NCBI GenBank assembly: GCA_015491935.1 | Contig: WGGB01000173.1 | Coordinates: 1-52,651, forward strand | DNA length: 52,651 nt | Direction: 5' to 3' | DNA from: Alteromonadaceae bacterium | Lineage (GTDB): Bacteria > Pseudomonadota > Gammaproteobacteria > Enterobacterales > Alteromonadaceae | Part shown: piece by piece, positions 42,856 through 51,612 of the stretch | Position numbering within the stretch: position 1 is the stretch's first letter | Layout of the letters: every line of letters begins with the position of its first letter | Notes under the pieces: model-generated | What the model saw: only the letters and a program-made list of their open reading frames with translations | Told to the model about the DNA's origin: nothing | Databases searched by the model: none | Made by a program: the position numbers and the translations under genes

Positions 42856-43588
42856 GCTCAGTGTTGCTGGGCTAATTATTGCGTTACTTGCTATTTTTTT
42901 AGGTTTTGCTATTGAAGGCGGTAATGTTAACGCTTTATTTGAACTGCCTGCTTTTGTTATTGTTTTTGGTGGTACGATTGGCGCTGTTATGTTGCAATCT
43001 TCTGCGCAACAATTTTTTCATGCGTTTTCGTTATTAAAATGGATTTTTATTCCACCCATTTATGATATTGAAAAAGGTATTGATCATATTATTACTTGGG
43101 CAGAAAAAGCGCGTGAATCTGGCTTTTTAGTGTTAGAAAATCGCGCTCAAGAAGAAAAAGACCCTTATGTACAAAAGGCACTAAACTTAGTGGTTGATGG
43201 TGAAAATACCGATAATATGCGTACCGCAATGGAACTAGATTTAGATATTAGTCGTGAGCATCATTTACGCTCAGCTGCTGTTTTTGAATCGATGGGAGGT
43301 TATAGTCCAACAATTGGTATATTAGGTGCAGTATTAGGGTTAATTCAAGCGATGGCGTATTTAGATAATCCCGAACAATTAGGGCGTGGTATTGCAACCG
43401 CATTTATTGCGACCATTTATGGTGTTGGTTTTGCTAATTTACTCTATATACCTATCGCCAATAAAATTAGAGCCATTATTCATCAACAGAGCATGTATAG
43501 AGAAATGATGATTGAAGGTTTAATTGCCGTGGCCAATGTAGAGAATCCACGGGCTATTGAAAATAAATTATCAGCATTTAGGTTGTGA
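42848..43588 (+). CDS. motC: Flagellar stator protein of the MotA family (MotC-type)
   Basis: With its partner it forms an ion-driven stator unit in the inner membrane. The 246 residues have four membrane helices (about 6-24, 31-50, 145-165 and 180-200) and the cytoplasmic loop that contacts FliG. Conserved MotA segments are [42 protein letters not shown] and [24 protein letters not shown]. The location inside the chemotaxis cluster is that of the second stator pair MotCD of Pseudomonas. It overlaps cheB, so translation is coupled. Confidence 0.92.
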   Translation: MDKLSVAGLIIALLAIFLGFAIEGGNVNALFELPAFVIVFGGTIGAVMLQSSAQQFFHAFSLLKWIFIPPIYDIEKGIDHIITWAEKARESGFLVLENRAQEEKDPYVQKALNLVVDGENTDNMRTAMELDLDISREHHLRSAAVFESMGGYSPTIGILGAVLGLIQAMAYLDNPEQLGRGIATAFIATIYGVGFANLLYIPIANKIRAIIHQQSMYREMMIEGLIAVANVENPRAIENKLSAFRL

Positions 43589-43590
43589 GA

Positions 43591-44622
43591 ATGAACCGAT
43601 TACGCCGTCGTCGTCATTGGGTTGAACATGATAATGTCGATCGTTGGTTAGTTTCTTATGCCGATTACATGACCTTATTATTTGCATTATTTGTTGTTTT
43701 ATATGCAATGGCGATAGTCAAAGAAAAAAAATTTGAGTCAGTAACCGAATCATTAGGGCGTGTTTTTCAAGCGGAAAAAAAACAACCTAAAGAAAGAGGT
43801 CATGGTGACGATATTTTACCTGTAAATACAAGCCAAACAGATAAGCGTTTATATGGCGATGGTATTTTAAAAAGTGCAGGTACGCAATTAGTTGATGCTA
43901 AACCACAATTGTCAAATGTAGATAATAATGATGTGGGGACTAATTTATCGACTTTAGATAAAAAATTAAATACCGCTTTATTCGATATTATCGACTCTGG
44001 TTATGCAGAATTAAAAATAGATGGTGACTGGTTAGAAATAGAGTTAAATAGCGCTTTGCTTTTTCCGAGTGGTTCGGCTTCTCCTACCAATGCAGCAAAA
44101 AGCATTATTAAAGTTATTTATGGGGTTATTAGTAAGGGCAATAACTATATTAGAATTAGAGGTTATACTGACAACCAAGCAATTCATAATGAAATATTTT
44201 CATCTAATTGGCAGTTGTCGGTAGCAAGAGCTACTTCTATACTAACATTATTACAACGTTTACAGTTAAATCCTGCGCGAATGGCTATTGAGGGATATGG
44301 TCAATACAGTGCTAAAAATGATAATAATAGTGCAACAGCTAGAGCTAAAAATAGACGAGTAGTGATTGCTATTTCAAAATATGGCTTGCCAGCAGAAAAA
44401 AACAAGAAAAAAATATCAGATAAAGTGAAAACCAGTGCAAGCTCTGCACAAGTAGATAAACTAAAAAAATTAGCAGAAGCAGATAATACAATAAAAGTGA
44501 TTCATCTAAAAAATGGTGGTTTACGCATTACAACCCGCAATGACGAAGCGGTAAAAAATAGCCTTAAGCAAACAAATAGTCTTAAGCAAACAAATAGCCT
44601 TAAGCAAACAAAAGAACCTTGA
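43591..44622 (+). CDS. motD: Flagellar stator protein of the MotB family (MotD-type) with a C-terminal tandem repeat
   Basis: This 343-residue stator subunit anchors the stator to peptidoglycan and conducts ions. A basic N-terminus (NRLRRRRHW) precedes one membrane helix with the ion-binding Asp25 (SYADYMTLLFALFVVLYAM). The periplasmic part has a plug-like linker and an OmpA-type domain at about 130-265 (LLFPSGSASPT, RIRGYTDNQ, ARATSILTLLQ, GYGQY, ARAKNRRVVI). The tail ends with three copies of the six-residue unit SLKQTN. GTG at 43585 overlaps the motC stop, but ATG at 43591 has better spacing to AGG. The helix looks more MotB- than PomB-like, suggesting protons; this is inference. Confidence 0.92.
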   Translation: MNRLRRRRHWVEHDNVDRWLVSYADYMTLLFALFVVLYAMAIVKEKKFESVTESLGRVFQAEKKQPKERGHGDDILPVNTSQTDKRLYGDGILKSAGTQLVDAKPQLSNVDNNDVGTNLSTLDKKLNTALFDIIDSGYAELKIDGDWLEIELNSALLFPSGSASPTNAAKSIIKVIYGVISKGNNYIRIRGYTDNQAIHNEIFSSNWQLSVARATSILTLLQRLQLNPARMAIEGYGQYSAKNDNNSATARAKNRRVVIAISKYGLPAEKNKKKISDKVKTSASSAQVDKLKKLAEADNTIKVIHLKNGGLRITTRNDEAVKNSLKQTNSLKQTNSLKQTKEP

Positions 44623-44635
44623 GCAAATAAATAGT
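44563..44635 (+). repeat. 18-base tandem repeat at the 3' end of motD
   Basis: Units CTTAAGCAAACAAATAGT (44563-44580) and CTTAAGCAAACAAATAGC (44581-44598) are followed by a 19-base altered unit (44599-44617) and a fourth unit with two changes (44618-44635). The extra base in unit three shifts the frame and places the motD stop at the start of unit four. Confidence 0.85.
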
Positions 44636-44679
44636 AAAACCAATAAAGTTAATGATAAAAATTAAAGTAGGGTAAGCAT

Positions 44680-45456
44680 TTGGTAGTCTGGACGGTAGCA
44701 AACCAAAAAGGTGGTGTTGGTAAAACCACTACAACGATCTCATTAGGAGGCTTACTCGCAGAGCAAGGCTATAGGGTATTGTTAGTTGATACTGATCCTC
44801 ATGCCTCGTTAAGTTATTATTTTGGTATTGAGTCAGAAGACCTAGATTTAAGTGTATATAACTTATTTGTACAAGTATCCTCTAAAGAACAAATTTTACA
44901 AAGTTTATGCCCAACAAAATATAAAAATATAGATATATTGCCCGCAGTCATGGGGCTGGCAACATTAGATCGTTCATTAGGTGCCAAAGGTGGAATGGGA
45001 TTAGTGCTAAAAAAGGCTATTCAAAAGCTAGAAGGGGAATATGATTATATAATAATGGACTGCCCACCCGTGCTAGGTGTATTAATGGTTAATGCACTTG
45101 CGGCATCTGATCGTATCATTGTGCCAGTACAGACTGAATTTTTAGCATTAAAAGGCTTAGACCGCATGATAAAAACGATGGAAATAATGCAGGGAGAACA
45201 AACTAATCTGTTTAAGTTTACTATCGTTCCGACTATGTTTGATAAAAGAACCAAAGCTTCATTAATGGCCTATCGTCGGTTACAAGAATTATATCCAGAT
45301 AAAGTTTGGAGTGGTGTTGTTCCTGTTGATACTAATTTTAGAAATGCGAGTCAAATACAGAGAGTACCGTCTGATTATGCGCCATCTTCACGTGGTGTGA
45401 GTGCATATCGTTCATTATTAGCTCATTTACTTACCTTATCAGCAAAGAATCATTAA
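44680..45456 (+). CDS. parC: ParA-like ATPase ParC, polar placement of chemotaxis arrays
   Basis: In Vibrio, ParC places the chemotaxis arrays at the pole, together with ParP. The 258 residues have the deviant Walker A QKGGVGKTTT (about 9-17), VLLVDTDPHASLSYYFG, IIMDCPPVLGVLM and a ParA-type C-terminal part with VPTMFDKRTKASL. The start is TTG (44680), preceded by AGGG; no in-frame ATG or GTG gives the family N-terminus. Its stop abuts the next gene without a gap. Confidence 0.88.
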   Translation: MVVWTVANQKGGVGKTTTTISLGGLLAEQGYRVLLVDTDPHASLSYYFGIESEDLDLSVYNLFVQVSSKEQILQSLCPTKYKNIDILPAVMGLATLDRSLGAKGGMGLVLKKAIQKLEGEYDYIIMDCPPVLGVLMVNALAASDRIIVPVQTEFLALKGLDRMIKTMEIMQGEQTNLFKFTIVPTMFDKRTKASLMAYRRLQELYPDKVWSGVVPVDTNFRNASQIQRVPSDYAPSSRGVSAYRSLLAHLLTLSAKNH

Positions 45457-46227
45457 ATGCCAAAATCATTATTAGCAAGCAAAAAAGTCATGAAAACCTA
45501 TCTGTCAGAACTTCTAACAGAAGACGTTGTGCCTGACATAAAGAATAAAGTTAAAGAACAAAACCTTGAACGTTTATTGCAAAATGTAAGCGTAGTCGAA
45601 ACTCCGCCCGTCACTAAGCAAGTTAGCTCAGTTAAACAAGCTGAACAATTATCAACAAAAATTTCGCAAGCCAAAGTTGAAGTAAACCAACCTATTAAAA
45701 CAGATGTAGCAGACGTTAATCGTAGTGATAAATTAGTTACTGCTAAATCTTCAGCCAAAATAAATGTAGCAACTGAAAAAAGTTATCGCCAAGGTGATTT
45801 TCAAGCCATGTTTTTTGATGTGGCGGGTTTAACTATCGCAGTACCTTTAATAGAACTAGGTGGCATTCATAATGCAGATAAAACGACCGCATTAATGGGA
45901 AAACCTGATTGGTTTCGTGGTGTCATGCTATATCGAGATGAAAAAATTAATGTGGTTGATACCGCTTTATGGGTAATGCCTGAAAAATGTGATCAAGCAT
46001 TAAAAGATTCGCTAAATTATCAATATATTATTATGCTTAGTAATAGTCGTTGGGGCTTGTCCGCTGAAAAATTAGTAGACACAGTGGTTTTAAAACAAAG
46101 TGATGTAAAATGGTTAGACAGCCCGAGTAAAAGACCTTGGTTAGCGGGGCTGGTTAAAGATAGAATGTGTGCACTATTAGATGTGGATTCGTTAATTACC
46201 TTACTTGATGAAGGTGCGGGAAATTAA
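45457..46227 (+). CDS. parP: CheW-domain protein ParP, array-localisation partner of ParC
   Basis: ParP tethers ParC to CheA and receptors in Vibrio. The 256 residues start with a short helix (KTYLSELLTEDVVPDI), then a long disordered Lys/Val/Ser-rich linker (about 35-105), then a CheW-like domain (about 112-250: FQAMFFDVAGLTIAVPLIELGGIHN ... WFRGVMLYRDEKINVVDTALWV ... LSNSRWGLSAEKLVDTVVL). The gene starts directly after the parC stop and precedes cheW, matching the Vibrio order. Confidence 0.87.
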   Translation: MPKSLLASKKVMKTYLSELLTEDVVPDIKNKVKEQNLERLLQNVSVVETPPVTKQVSSVKQAEQLSTKISQAKVEVNQPIKTDVADVNRSDKLVTAKSSAKINVATEKSYRQGDFQAMFFDVAGLTIAVPLIELGGIHNADKTTALMGKPDWFRGVMLYRDEKINVVDTALWVMPEKCDQALKDSLNYQYIIMLSNSRWGLSAEKLVDTVVLKQSDVKWLDSPSKRPWLAGLVKDRMCALLDVDSLITLLDEGAGN

Positions 46228-46287
46228 CATGATTAAACGTAAAAAGTCATACAAAAAGACAAATGCAGCACTTTATTTGTGATGATT

Positions 46288-46313
46288 TAAAATTAAACAT
46301 AAAATAGCGATAA
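46288..46313 (+). promoter_or_regulatory. Weak sigma28-like promoter upstream of cheW
   Basis: TAAA (46288-46291) is followed 14 bases later by AGCGATAA (46306-46313), close to the TAAA-N15-GCCGATAA pattern of FliA promoters but one base short and with one mismatch pair. The 193-base gap before cheW has room for a promoter. Confidence 0.3.
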
Positions 46314-46420
46314 TAATTTTAGTAATATTAGCTAAAATTAACTATTATTGATAAAAGACAGTTACTTATTTAAATAGCAAATAAGCAGATAACCAAATAA
46401 ATCGAAAAGAGGCGAGTCGT

Positions 46421-46915
46421 ATGTCTGATGAAAGACGCATTAGTAGTGATAAAGTAGATCCTAATGATGAAGTTTTACAATGGGTTACTTTTAAATTAGA
46501 AATGGAAACCTATGGTATTAACGTTATGCAGGTACAAGAAGTCTTGCGTTATACTGAAATCGCTCCTGTGCCCGGTGCGCCGAGTTATGTGTTAGGTATT
46601 ATAAACTTACGCGGTAACGTTGTAACGGTTATTGATACTCGTTCAAGGTTTGGTCTAGAATCAAATGAGATCACGGATAATACTCGTATTGTGATCATTG
46701 AAGCTGAAAAACAGGTGATTGGTATTTTAGTAGACAGTGTTGCTGAAGTTGTTTATTTAAAAGCTTCAGAAATAGATGCTGCGCCAAATGTTGGCAATGA
46801 TGAAAGCGCTAAATTTATTCAAGGTGTGAGTAATCGAGATGGTGAATTGCTAATACTCGTTGATTTAGATCAGTTACTTAGCGATGAAGAATGGGACGAA
46901 TTAAAACACTTTTAG
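46421..46915 (+). CDS. cheW: Chemotaxis coupling protein CheW
   Basis: CheW links CheA to the chemoreceptors. The 164 residues show EVLQWVTFKLEMETYGINVMQVQEVLRYTEIAPVPGAPSYVLGIINLRGNVVTVIDTRSRFGL and GILVDSVAEVVYL, the standard two-barrel signature; the C-terminus is ILVDLDQLLSDEEWDELKHF. AAGAGGCGA lies before the ATG. The gene is followed by an intergenic repeat and a terminator. Confidence 0.96.
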   Translation: MSDERRISSDKVDPNDEVLQWVTFKLEMETYGINVMQVQEVLRYTEIAPVPGAPSYVLGIINLRGNVVTVIDTRSRFGLESNEITDNTRIVIIEAEKQVIGILVDSVAEVVYLKASEIDAAPNVGNDESAKFIQGVSNRDGELLILVDLDQLLSDEEWDELKHF

Positions 46916-46943
46916 TGTAGCTGGTTGCTTACCGAGATAAATT

Positions 46944-46993
46944 GTAGGTCGCCACTTGCTGCGACAAGAATAGATCTCCGCTTGCCGCGGCAA
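46944..46993. repeat. GC-rich two-copy palindromic intergenic repeat after cheW
   Basis: Two 16-base copies (CCACTTGCTGCGACAA ending at 46967, and CCGCTTGCCGCGGCAA at 46978-46993) differ at three positions. The second contains the perfect palindrome TTGCCGCGGCAA (46982-46993). GTCGC...GCGAC (46948-46965) also pairs. The element begins GTAGGTCG, like the one at 32490, and stands out by its GC content. Confidence 0.55.
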
Positions 46994-47014
46994 CACCCAA
47001 TAAATTATTTTTTG

Positions 47015-47047
47015 AAGCAATCAAATTTATTTTTTGATTGCTTTTAT
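47015..47047 (+). terminator. Terminator after cheW
   Basis: AAGCAATCAAA (47015-47025) pairs with TTTGATTGCTT (47033-47043) around a short loop, followed by TT and ATTATTTTT. It lies between cheW and the DUF2802 gene. Confidence 0.75.
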
Positions 47048-47069
47048 TATTTTTCATCAAGGTAAAATT

Positions 47070-47558
47070 ATGACCATAGCACCAACTATTTCGATAATAC
47101 TTTTTATTGCCATAGCATTAGTGCTTGTTATTTTATTTATATTAATTAGCAAACAAAGCAAAAAAATAGTAAATATTGAGCAAAAACAGAATAATTTATC
47201 TTTACTTTGTGAAAGCCTACAACAGGTTGTTACACAATACATAGATAACAACCAACAACAAAATATTATCGAAGAATTAACTCAAAAAGTAACACAACAG
47301 CAATCAACCACAAAAACAAGATTAGCCACCATAGACCAGCAAATAAATGATGCTACTGAGCAAATAACCACTTTAGCCAATGAAGTTGAAATATTAATAA
47401 ATCAACAGCCTGAAGATAAACTGTATTCACGCGCACTAAAATTAGCAGAACTCGGTGCTGACGTTGAAGAAATATCAGAAAATTGTGAAATACCTATTGC
47501 TGAAGCCGAAATGTTATTAGCGGTACATCACAAAAACAGAGTAAATAAACAATACTAA
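47070..47558 (+). CDS. DUF2802 protein, membrane-anchored coiled coil next to cheW
   Basis: A 162-residue protein of the DUF2802 family, found downstream of cheW in Vibrio and Shewanella; its function is unknown. It has an N-terminal membrane helix (about 7-28), a Gln-rich coiled coil (about 38-110), and a C-terminal conserved helical end (YSRALKLAELGADVEEISENCEIPIAEAEMLLAVH) that resembles a helix-turn-helix-like fold. The frame opens twelve codons earlier inside the terminator; the ATG at 47070 has AAGG at good spacing. Confidence 0.82.
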   Translation: MTIAPTISIILFIAIALVLVILFILISKQSKKIVNIEQKQNNLSLLCESLQQVVTQYIDNNQQQNIIEELTQKVTQQQSTTKTRLATIDQQINDATEQITTLANEVEILINQQPEDKLYSRALKLAELGADVEEISENCEIPIAEAEMLLAVHHKNRVNKQY

Positions 47559-47712
47559 GAGTTAAGTTAAGTTTTAGCAATCAAAATTAATACTACGTTT
47601 GTAAATTTGATTAAATTTATCTCTATTTGTTTAAATCTCTATGTTAGACTAATAATAATTATTAATGAATATAATTTATAGTTATATCTAACACATATAT
47701 TTAAGACGTAAG

Positions 47713-48465
47713 ATGCTAAAACTAAAAAACAAACAAAATTTTATCGCTTTATTATTATTTTTCTTTTTAACTGGCTGTGCTTCTAGCGCATCAAATGAAC
47801 ATAGCGATCCTCTTGAAGCCATTAATCGTCCTATATGGACTTTTAACTGGGATTATTTCGACAAATATGTTGCCAAACCAGCGTCAAAAACTTATGTAGA
47901 ATATACGCCCAAAGTATTGCGTACTGGTTTGTATAATGTTGCTACCAATTTAGATGAACCAGCGACTATTATCAATAATTTATTACAATTAAAGTTTTTA
48001 AATGCAGCTAAAAGTACAGGGCGCTTTGTACTCAACTCAACTGTTGGTGTTTTGGGTTTTTTTGATCCTGCGAGTAACTTTGGTTGGTCACGAAAAGATG
48101 AAACCTTTGGTGAGGTTTTAGGTGTTTATGGTGTTGAGAACGGCCCTTATTTAATGGTGCCTGTTTTTGGACCTAGTGCGGTGCGTGAAGAAGTGGGAGA
48201 TTACGTTGACCGGTTATATTGGCCTATGGCTGTTATAGATTTTTGGCCTAATGTATTAAGGTTAACCGTAAAAGGCCTTGAAAAACGCGCACAACTTGGT
48301 GAACAAGAATCTTTAATTGACGACTCGTTAGACCCATATACCTTTGTTGAAAATGCTTATTTTCAAAATATGCGTTATAAAGTCTATGATGGTAATCCGC
48401 CAGTAGAAGAAAATACACAAGAAGATAAAGATCTAGAATCTCTTATGAATGAAGATGAGAATTGA
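47713..48465 (+). CDS. mlaA: Outer-membrane lipid asymmetry lipoprotein MlaA (VacJ)
   Basis: MlaA removes misplaced phospholipids from the outer leaflet of the outer membrane and passes them to MlaC. The 250 residues have a lipoprotein signal with lipobox LTGC (Cys22) and family motifs DPLEAINRPIWTFNWDYFDKYVAKP, NNLLQLKFLNAAKSTGRFVLNSTVGVLGFFDPAS, FGEVLGVYGVENGPYLMVPVFGPSAVREEVG and an acidic tail. It stands alone here, away from the rest of the mla genes. Confidence 0.95.
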   Translation: MLKLKNKQNFIALLLFFFLTGCASSASNEHSDPLEAINRPIWTFNWDYFDKYVAKPASKTYVEYTPKVLRTGLYNVATNLDEPATIINNLLQLKFLNAAKSTGRFVLNSTVGVLGFFDPASNFGWSRKDETFGEVLGVYGVENGPYLMVPVFGPSAVREEVGDYVDRLYWPMAVIDFWPNVLRLTVKGLEKRAQLGEQESLIDDSLDPYTFVENAYFQNMRYKVYDGNPPVEENTQEDKDLESLMNEDEN

Positions 48466-48471
48466 TTGCGA

Positions 48472-48505
48472 ATTTTGAATCAAAACTTTATGTTTGATTC
48501 AAAAT
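48472..48505. terminator. Perfect 13-bp hairpin downstream of mlaA
   Basis: ATTTTGAATCAAA (48472-48484) pairs with TTTGATTCAAAAT (48493-48505) around an 8-base loop. The downstream T run is weak (ATTTTG), so termination is likely but not certain. It lies seven bases after the mlaA stop. Confidence 0.55.
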
Positions 48506-48645
48506 ATTTTGTAAAAGATGTTTGTAATAACTTAAAGTTAAAATTATTTACATCAACTAAACATATCTCATATAATAACGGCAACTTTTGTAAAAAAAAG
48601 TTCATTTAATAAACAATATAAACTTTTGATTGGTGTGAAAATTAA

Positions 48646-49713
48646 GTGTCAAAAAATTCAAAACATAACGTAAATACTAGTATAGAAAGTAACAACTCAC
48701 ATGGAACGAACCAACAAACAAATGCCTCTTCTAATAACGCAACGCTACTAGAGCAACAATTATTACTTAATCAAATGTTGCAAAATAAAAATCAAGAGCA
48801 AGATGACGAAATAGATTTAGGTGAACTTTGGCGTGCTATATGGGCAGGTAAAATCACCATTATTGTTATCAGCCTTTTATTTGCCGTAGGCTCTGTTTTA
48901 TTTGCCTTGTCTCAACCAAATATTTATAAAGCGACTACTACTTTAGCGCCTGCTTCTGTAGACGGTAGTTCAGGAGGTTTAGCAGCACTAGCAGGAAGAC
49001 TTGGTGGTCTTGCTAGTATGGCTGGTATTAATCTTGGTGGCGGCGGTGGAGATAAAACCACATTCGCATTAGAAATACTTAAATCGCGATTTTTTATTGA
49101 AAATTTTATCACTAAACATCATTTGTTGGTGCCTATTATGGCGGCTAAAAAATGGGATGCAGCAACTAATACCTTAATTTTAAATGATGAAATTTACGAT
49201 AAAAGCAATAAAAAGTGGGTAAGAGAAGTTAAAGCACCCAAAAAACCTAAACCATCATCATGGGAAGCCTATAAAGCTTTTTCTGATTTATTTGCAGTAT
49301 CTCAAGATAAAACCTCGTCAATGATTACTGCTAGCATAGAATATTACTCTCCTGAAATGGCACAACAGTGGCTAAATTGGTTAATACATGATGTTAATGA
49401 ATTTATGCGAGAGCAAGACAAACAAGAAGCGCAAGATTCTATTAATTATCTCAAAAGACAATTAAAAAACATTCAAATAGCCAGTATGGAAACAGTCTTT
49501 TATCAACTGATAGAAGAGCAAACTAAAAACATGATGCTAATTGAAGTTAAGCCTGAATATGCACTTAAAACGATTGATCCAGCACAAGTGCCCGACGAAA
49601 AAGCAAAACCTAAACGTGCGTTAATTGTAGTTTTAGGAACAATGCTTGGCGGTATGTTGTCAATATTAATTGTTTTAATTCGTTATTTTAAAAATAAACC
49701 TCATCTTAAATAA
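48646..49713 (+). CDS. Wzz-family polysaccharide chain-length determinant
   Basis: An inner-membrane co-polymerase that sets polysaccharide chain length. The 355 residues start from GTG with a polar, Asn/Gln/Ser-rich cytoplasmic tail (1-55), then the Wzz domain opening DEIDLGELWRAIWAGK and a first membrane helix (about 67-87). A large periplasmic helical part contains a Gly-rich segment (GGLASMAGINLGGGGGDK), and the second helix follows (about 326-345) with the Pro-rich approach DPAQVPDEKAKPKRA. It opens the surface polysaccharide locus that continues with wecB and wecC. Confidence 0.88.
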   Translation: MSKNSKHNVNTSIESNNSHGTNQQTNASSNNATLLEQQLLLNQMLQNKNQEQDDEIDLGELWRAIWAGKITIIVISLLFAVGSVLFALSQPNIYKATTTLAPASVDGSSGGLAALAGRLGGLASMAGINLGGGGGDKTTFALEILKSRFFIENFITKHHLLVPIMAAKKWDAATNTLILNDEIYDKSNKKWVREVKAPKKPKPSSWEAYKAFSDLFAVSQDKTSSMITASIEYYSPEMAQQWLNWLIHDVNEFMREQDKQEAQDSINYLKRQLKNIQIASMETVFYQLIEEQTKNMMLIEVKPEYALKTIDPAQVPDEKAKPKRALIVVLGTMLGGMLSILIVLIRYFKNKPHLK

Positions 49714-49830
49714 GGTTATACTTTTTTATTAATAAAAAGATGAGGCAATAAAAAGATGATGGTTATGAAATTAACAAGTAAACGTACCAAAAGAAATTAG
49801 TTTTGGTGGTAAAACTGTACTAACCTCTAA

Positions 49831-49860
49831 TCCCCACTAATCTGTGAAAATTAGTGGGGA
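49831..49860. repeat. Perfect 11-bp hairpin in the wecB leader
   Basis: TCCCCACTAAT (49831-49841) pairs with ATTAGTGGGGA (49850-49860) around CTGTGAAA. There is no T run on either side, so it is not an ordinary terminator. It may be an RNA regulatory hairpin or one of the dispersed palindromic repeats of this genome. Confidence 0.6.
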
Positions 49861-49953
49861 AAATCCTGAAAAGCTAAGTTTTGTCTTCTGAAAGGCTGAA
49901 AAATGACCAATCAAATAAAACCTCAAAAAAAATAATATTTATCAAATTTTTAC

Positions 49954-49982
49954 TGTAACAAACTACAAACTTTAAGTATAAT
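49954..49982 (+). promoter_or_regulatory. Candidate sigma70 promoter of the wecB operon
   Basis: TGTAAC (49954-49959) stands 17 bases from a perfect TATAAT (49977-49982). It implies a 5' leader of about 200 bases before wecB. Confidence 0.5.
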
Positions 49983-50190
49983 CCTCGCCTAAATTGGAAT
50001 TGCTCATCAACTTAAGAATAAGTAATTAACGGAAAAGGCATTCATCAACAGCAACAAATCAGATAATAATACTATTTTTGCTATATATAAATATCTACCA
50101 GCTTTTTCTATAAAGTATCCATTAAGAATGAAATGTTTTACTAAATGTGATTATGAATATCACACTTTATTTTTTAAAAGAACCTATTAA

Positions 50191-51327
50191 ATGAAAGTAT
50201 TAACAGTATTTGGCACTCGCCCCGAAGCCATAAAAATGGCACCTCTCGTTCATGCCCTAGCGAGCGACGAACGCTTTGATGCTAAAGTTTGCGTTACAGC
50301 GCAGCACAGAGAAATGCTTGATCAAGTACTTGAACTTTTTGAAATAAAACCTGATTACGATCTAAATCTTATGAAAGCAGGGCAAACGCTTAATGAAGTG
50401 ACTGCTCGAATTCTATTCGAACTAAAACCAGTATTGCAAGAGTTTAAACCCGATGTTGTTTTAGTTCATGGCGATACGGCTACTACCTTTGCCGCAAGCT
50501 TAGCTGCTTATTATGAGCAAATTGCTGTTGGTCATGTTGAAGCTGGTTTACGTACAGGTAATATATACTCTCCTTGGCCTGAAGAAGGCAATCGTAAGTT
50601 AACAGGAGCATTAACAAAGTATCATTTTGCACCAACAGAAACGTCTGAGCAAAATTTATTAGCAGAAAATTATTTACCTGAAAATATTAATGTAACAGGC
50701 AATACTGTTATTGACGCCTTATTAATGATCAAAAATAAAATTGATACTGACTCATCATTAAATGAAAAATTATCTGCTCAATTTCCAATGTTAGACGACA
50801 TTGCTTCGAAAAATAAGAAAAAACTTATTTTAGTTACAGGTCACAGACGTGAAAGTTTTGGTGATGGCTTTGAGCGAATATGTGAAGCATTAGCAATAAC
50901 GGCTAAACGATACCCTAATGCTCAAATAATCTACCCAATGCATTTAAACCCTAATGTACGTGAACCTGTAAATCGTATTCTTAAAGGTATCGACAATATT
51001 TACCTTGTAGAGCCTCAGCAATACTTACCTTTTATATATTTAATGAATCGTGCACATATTATTTTAACTGATTCTGGAGGTATCCAAGAAGAAGCACCAA
51101 GTTTAGGCAAACCAGTATTGGTCATGAGGGATACAACAGAACGCCCTGAAGCTGTTGATGCTGGTACAGTGAAATTAGTAGGAACAAATGTTGAAACAAT
51201 GACATCGGCTATTAATGAATTAATGGATAATGAACAAGTATACAAAGCAATGAGTTTTGCCCATAACCCTTATGGCGATGGTAAGGCTTGTAGTATAATC
51301 CTTGATGTATTAGTGAATAACAAATAA
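50191..51327 (+). CDS. wecB: UDP-N-acetylglucosamine 2-epimerase WecB
   Basis: WecB converts UDP-GlcNAc to UDP-ManNAc for surface polysaccharide. The 378 residues show [18 protein letters not shown] at the N-terminus, [56 protein letters not shown] and [29 protein letters not shown], all hallmarks of the non-hydrolysing epimerase. Its usual partner wecC follows after two small inserted genes. The ribosome binding site (AAAGAAC) is modest. Confidence 0.96.
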   Translation: MKVLTVFGTRPEAIKMAPLVHALASDERFDAKVCVTAQHREMLDQVLELFEIKPDYDLNLMKAGQTLNEVTARILFELKPVLQEFKPDVVLVHGDTATTFAASLAAYYEQIAVGHVEAGLRTGNIYSPWPEEGNRKLTGALTKYHFAPTETSEQNLLAENYLPENINVTGNTVIDALLMIKNKIDTDSSLNEKLSAQFPMLDDIASKNKKKLILVTGHRRESFGDGFERICEALAITAKRYPNAQIIYPMHLNPNVREPVNRILKGIDNIYLVEPQQYLPFIYLMNRAHIILTDSGGIQEEAPSLGKPVLVMRDTTERPEAVDAGTVKLVGTNVETMTSAINELMDNEQVYKAMSFAHNPYGDGKACSIILDVLVNNK

Positions 51328-51339
51328 CAAGGAATTGAT

Positions 51340-51612
51340 ATGCCCACTATCTCAATGTTCTATGGTATTTTAGTTAAAATGTTTTTCTATGATACAGACA
51401 AACATAATACTCCACATATTCATGTTGAATATCAAGGGGATAATGCGGTTTATGCCATTGATGATGGCAAGTTATTAGCAGGTAAATTACCACCTAAAAA
51501 GCATAAGTTAGTGGTGGCGTGGATAGAAATTCATAATGAAGATTTAGTTGCTGATTGGCAATTAGCCGTTAACGGTAAAAAACCATTTCCAATAAGAGGA
51601 CTAGATCAATGA
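51340..51612 (+). CDS. DUF4160 protein, putative half of a toxin-antitoxin-like pair
   Basis: A 90-residue protein with the DUF4160 signature: a start of PTISMFYGILVKMFFYD, then HNTPHIHVEYQGDNAVYAIDDG with two His residues, and the end WIEIHNEDLVADWQLAVNGKKPFPIRGLDQ. The biochemical role is unknown. Such genes commonly stand next to DUF2442 genes and the pair is suspected to be a toxin-antitoxin module. AAGGA lies six bases before the ATG; it overlaps the next gene by four bases (ATGA). Confidence 0.82.
   Translation: MPTISMFYGILVKMFFYDTDKHNTPHIHVEYQGDNAVYAIDDGKLLAGKLPPKKHKLVVAWIEIHNEDLVADWQLAVNGKKPFPIRGLDQ

Larger units (their letters stand above)
49714..50190 (+). other. 477-base leader region before wecB
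   Basis: No convincing gene is seen. Two tiny frames occur: a 14-codon one near 49756 (MMVMKLTSKRTKRN) and a 10-codon one near 49903 (MTNQIKPQKK, with AAAGG eight bases before it). The region holds an 11-bp hairpin (49831-49860) and a candidate promoter (49954-49982), listed separately. No JUMPstart/ops element is recognisable. Confidence 0.5.

Noticed and set aside
49903-49935. A 10-codon frame (MTNQIKPQKK) as a leader peptide of wecB
   Set aside because: It has a fair ribosome binding site, but lies upstream of the best promoter candidate and shows no codon bias that would indicate attenuation.
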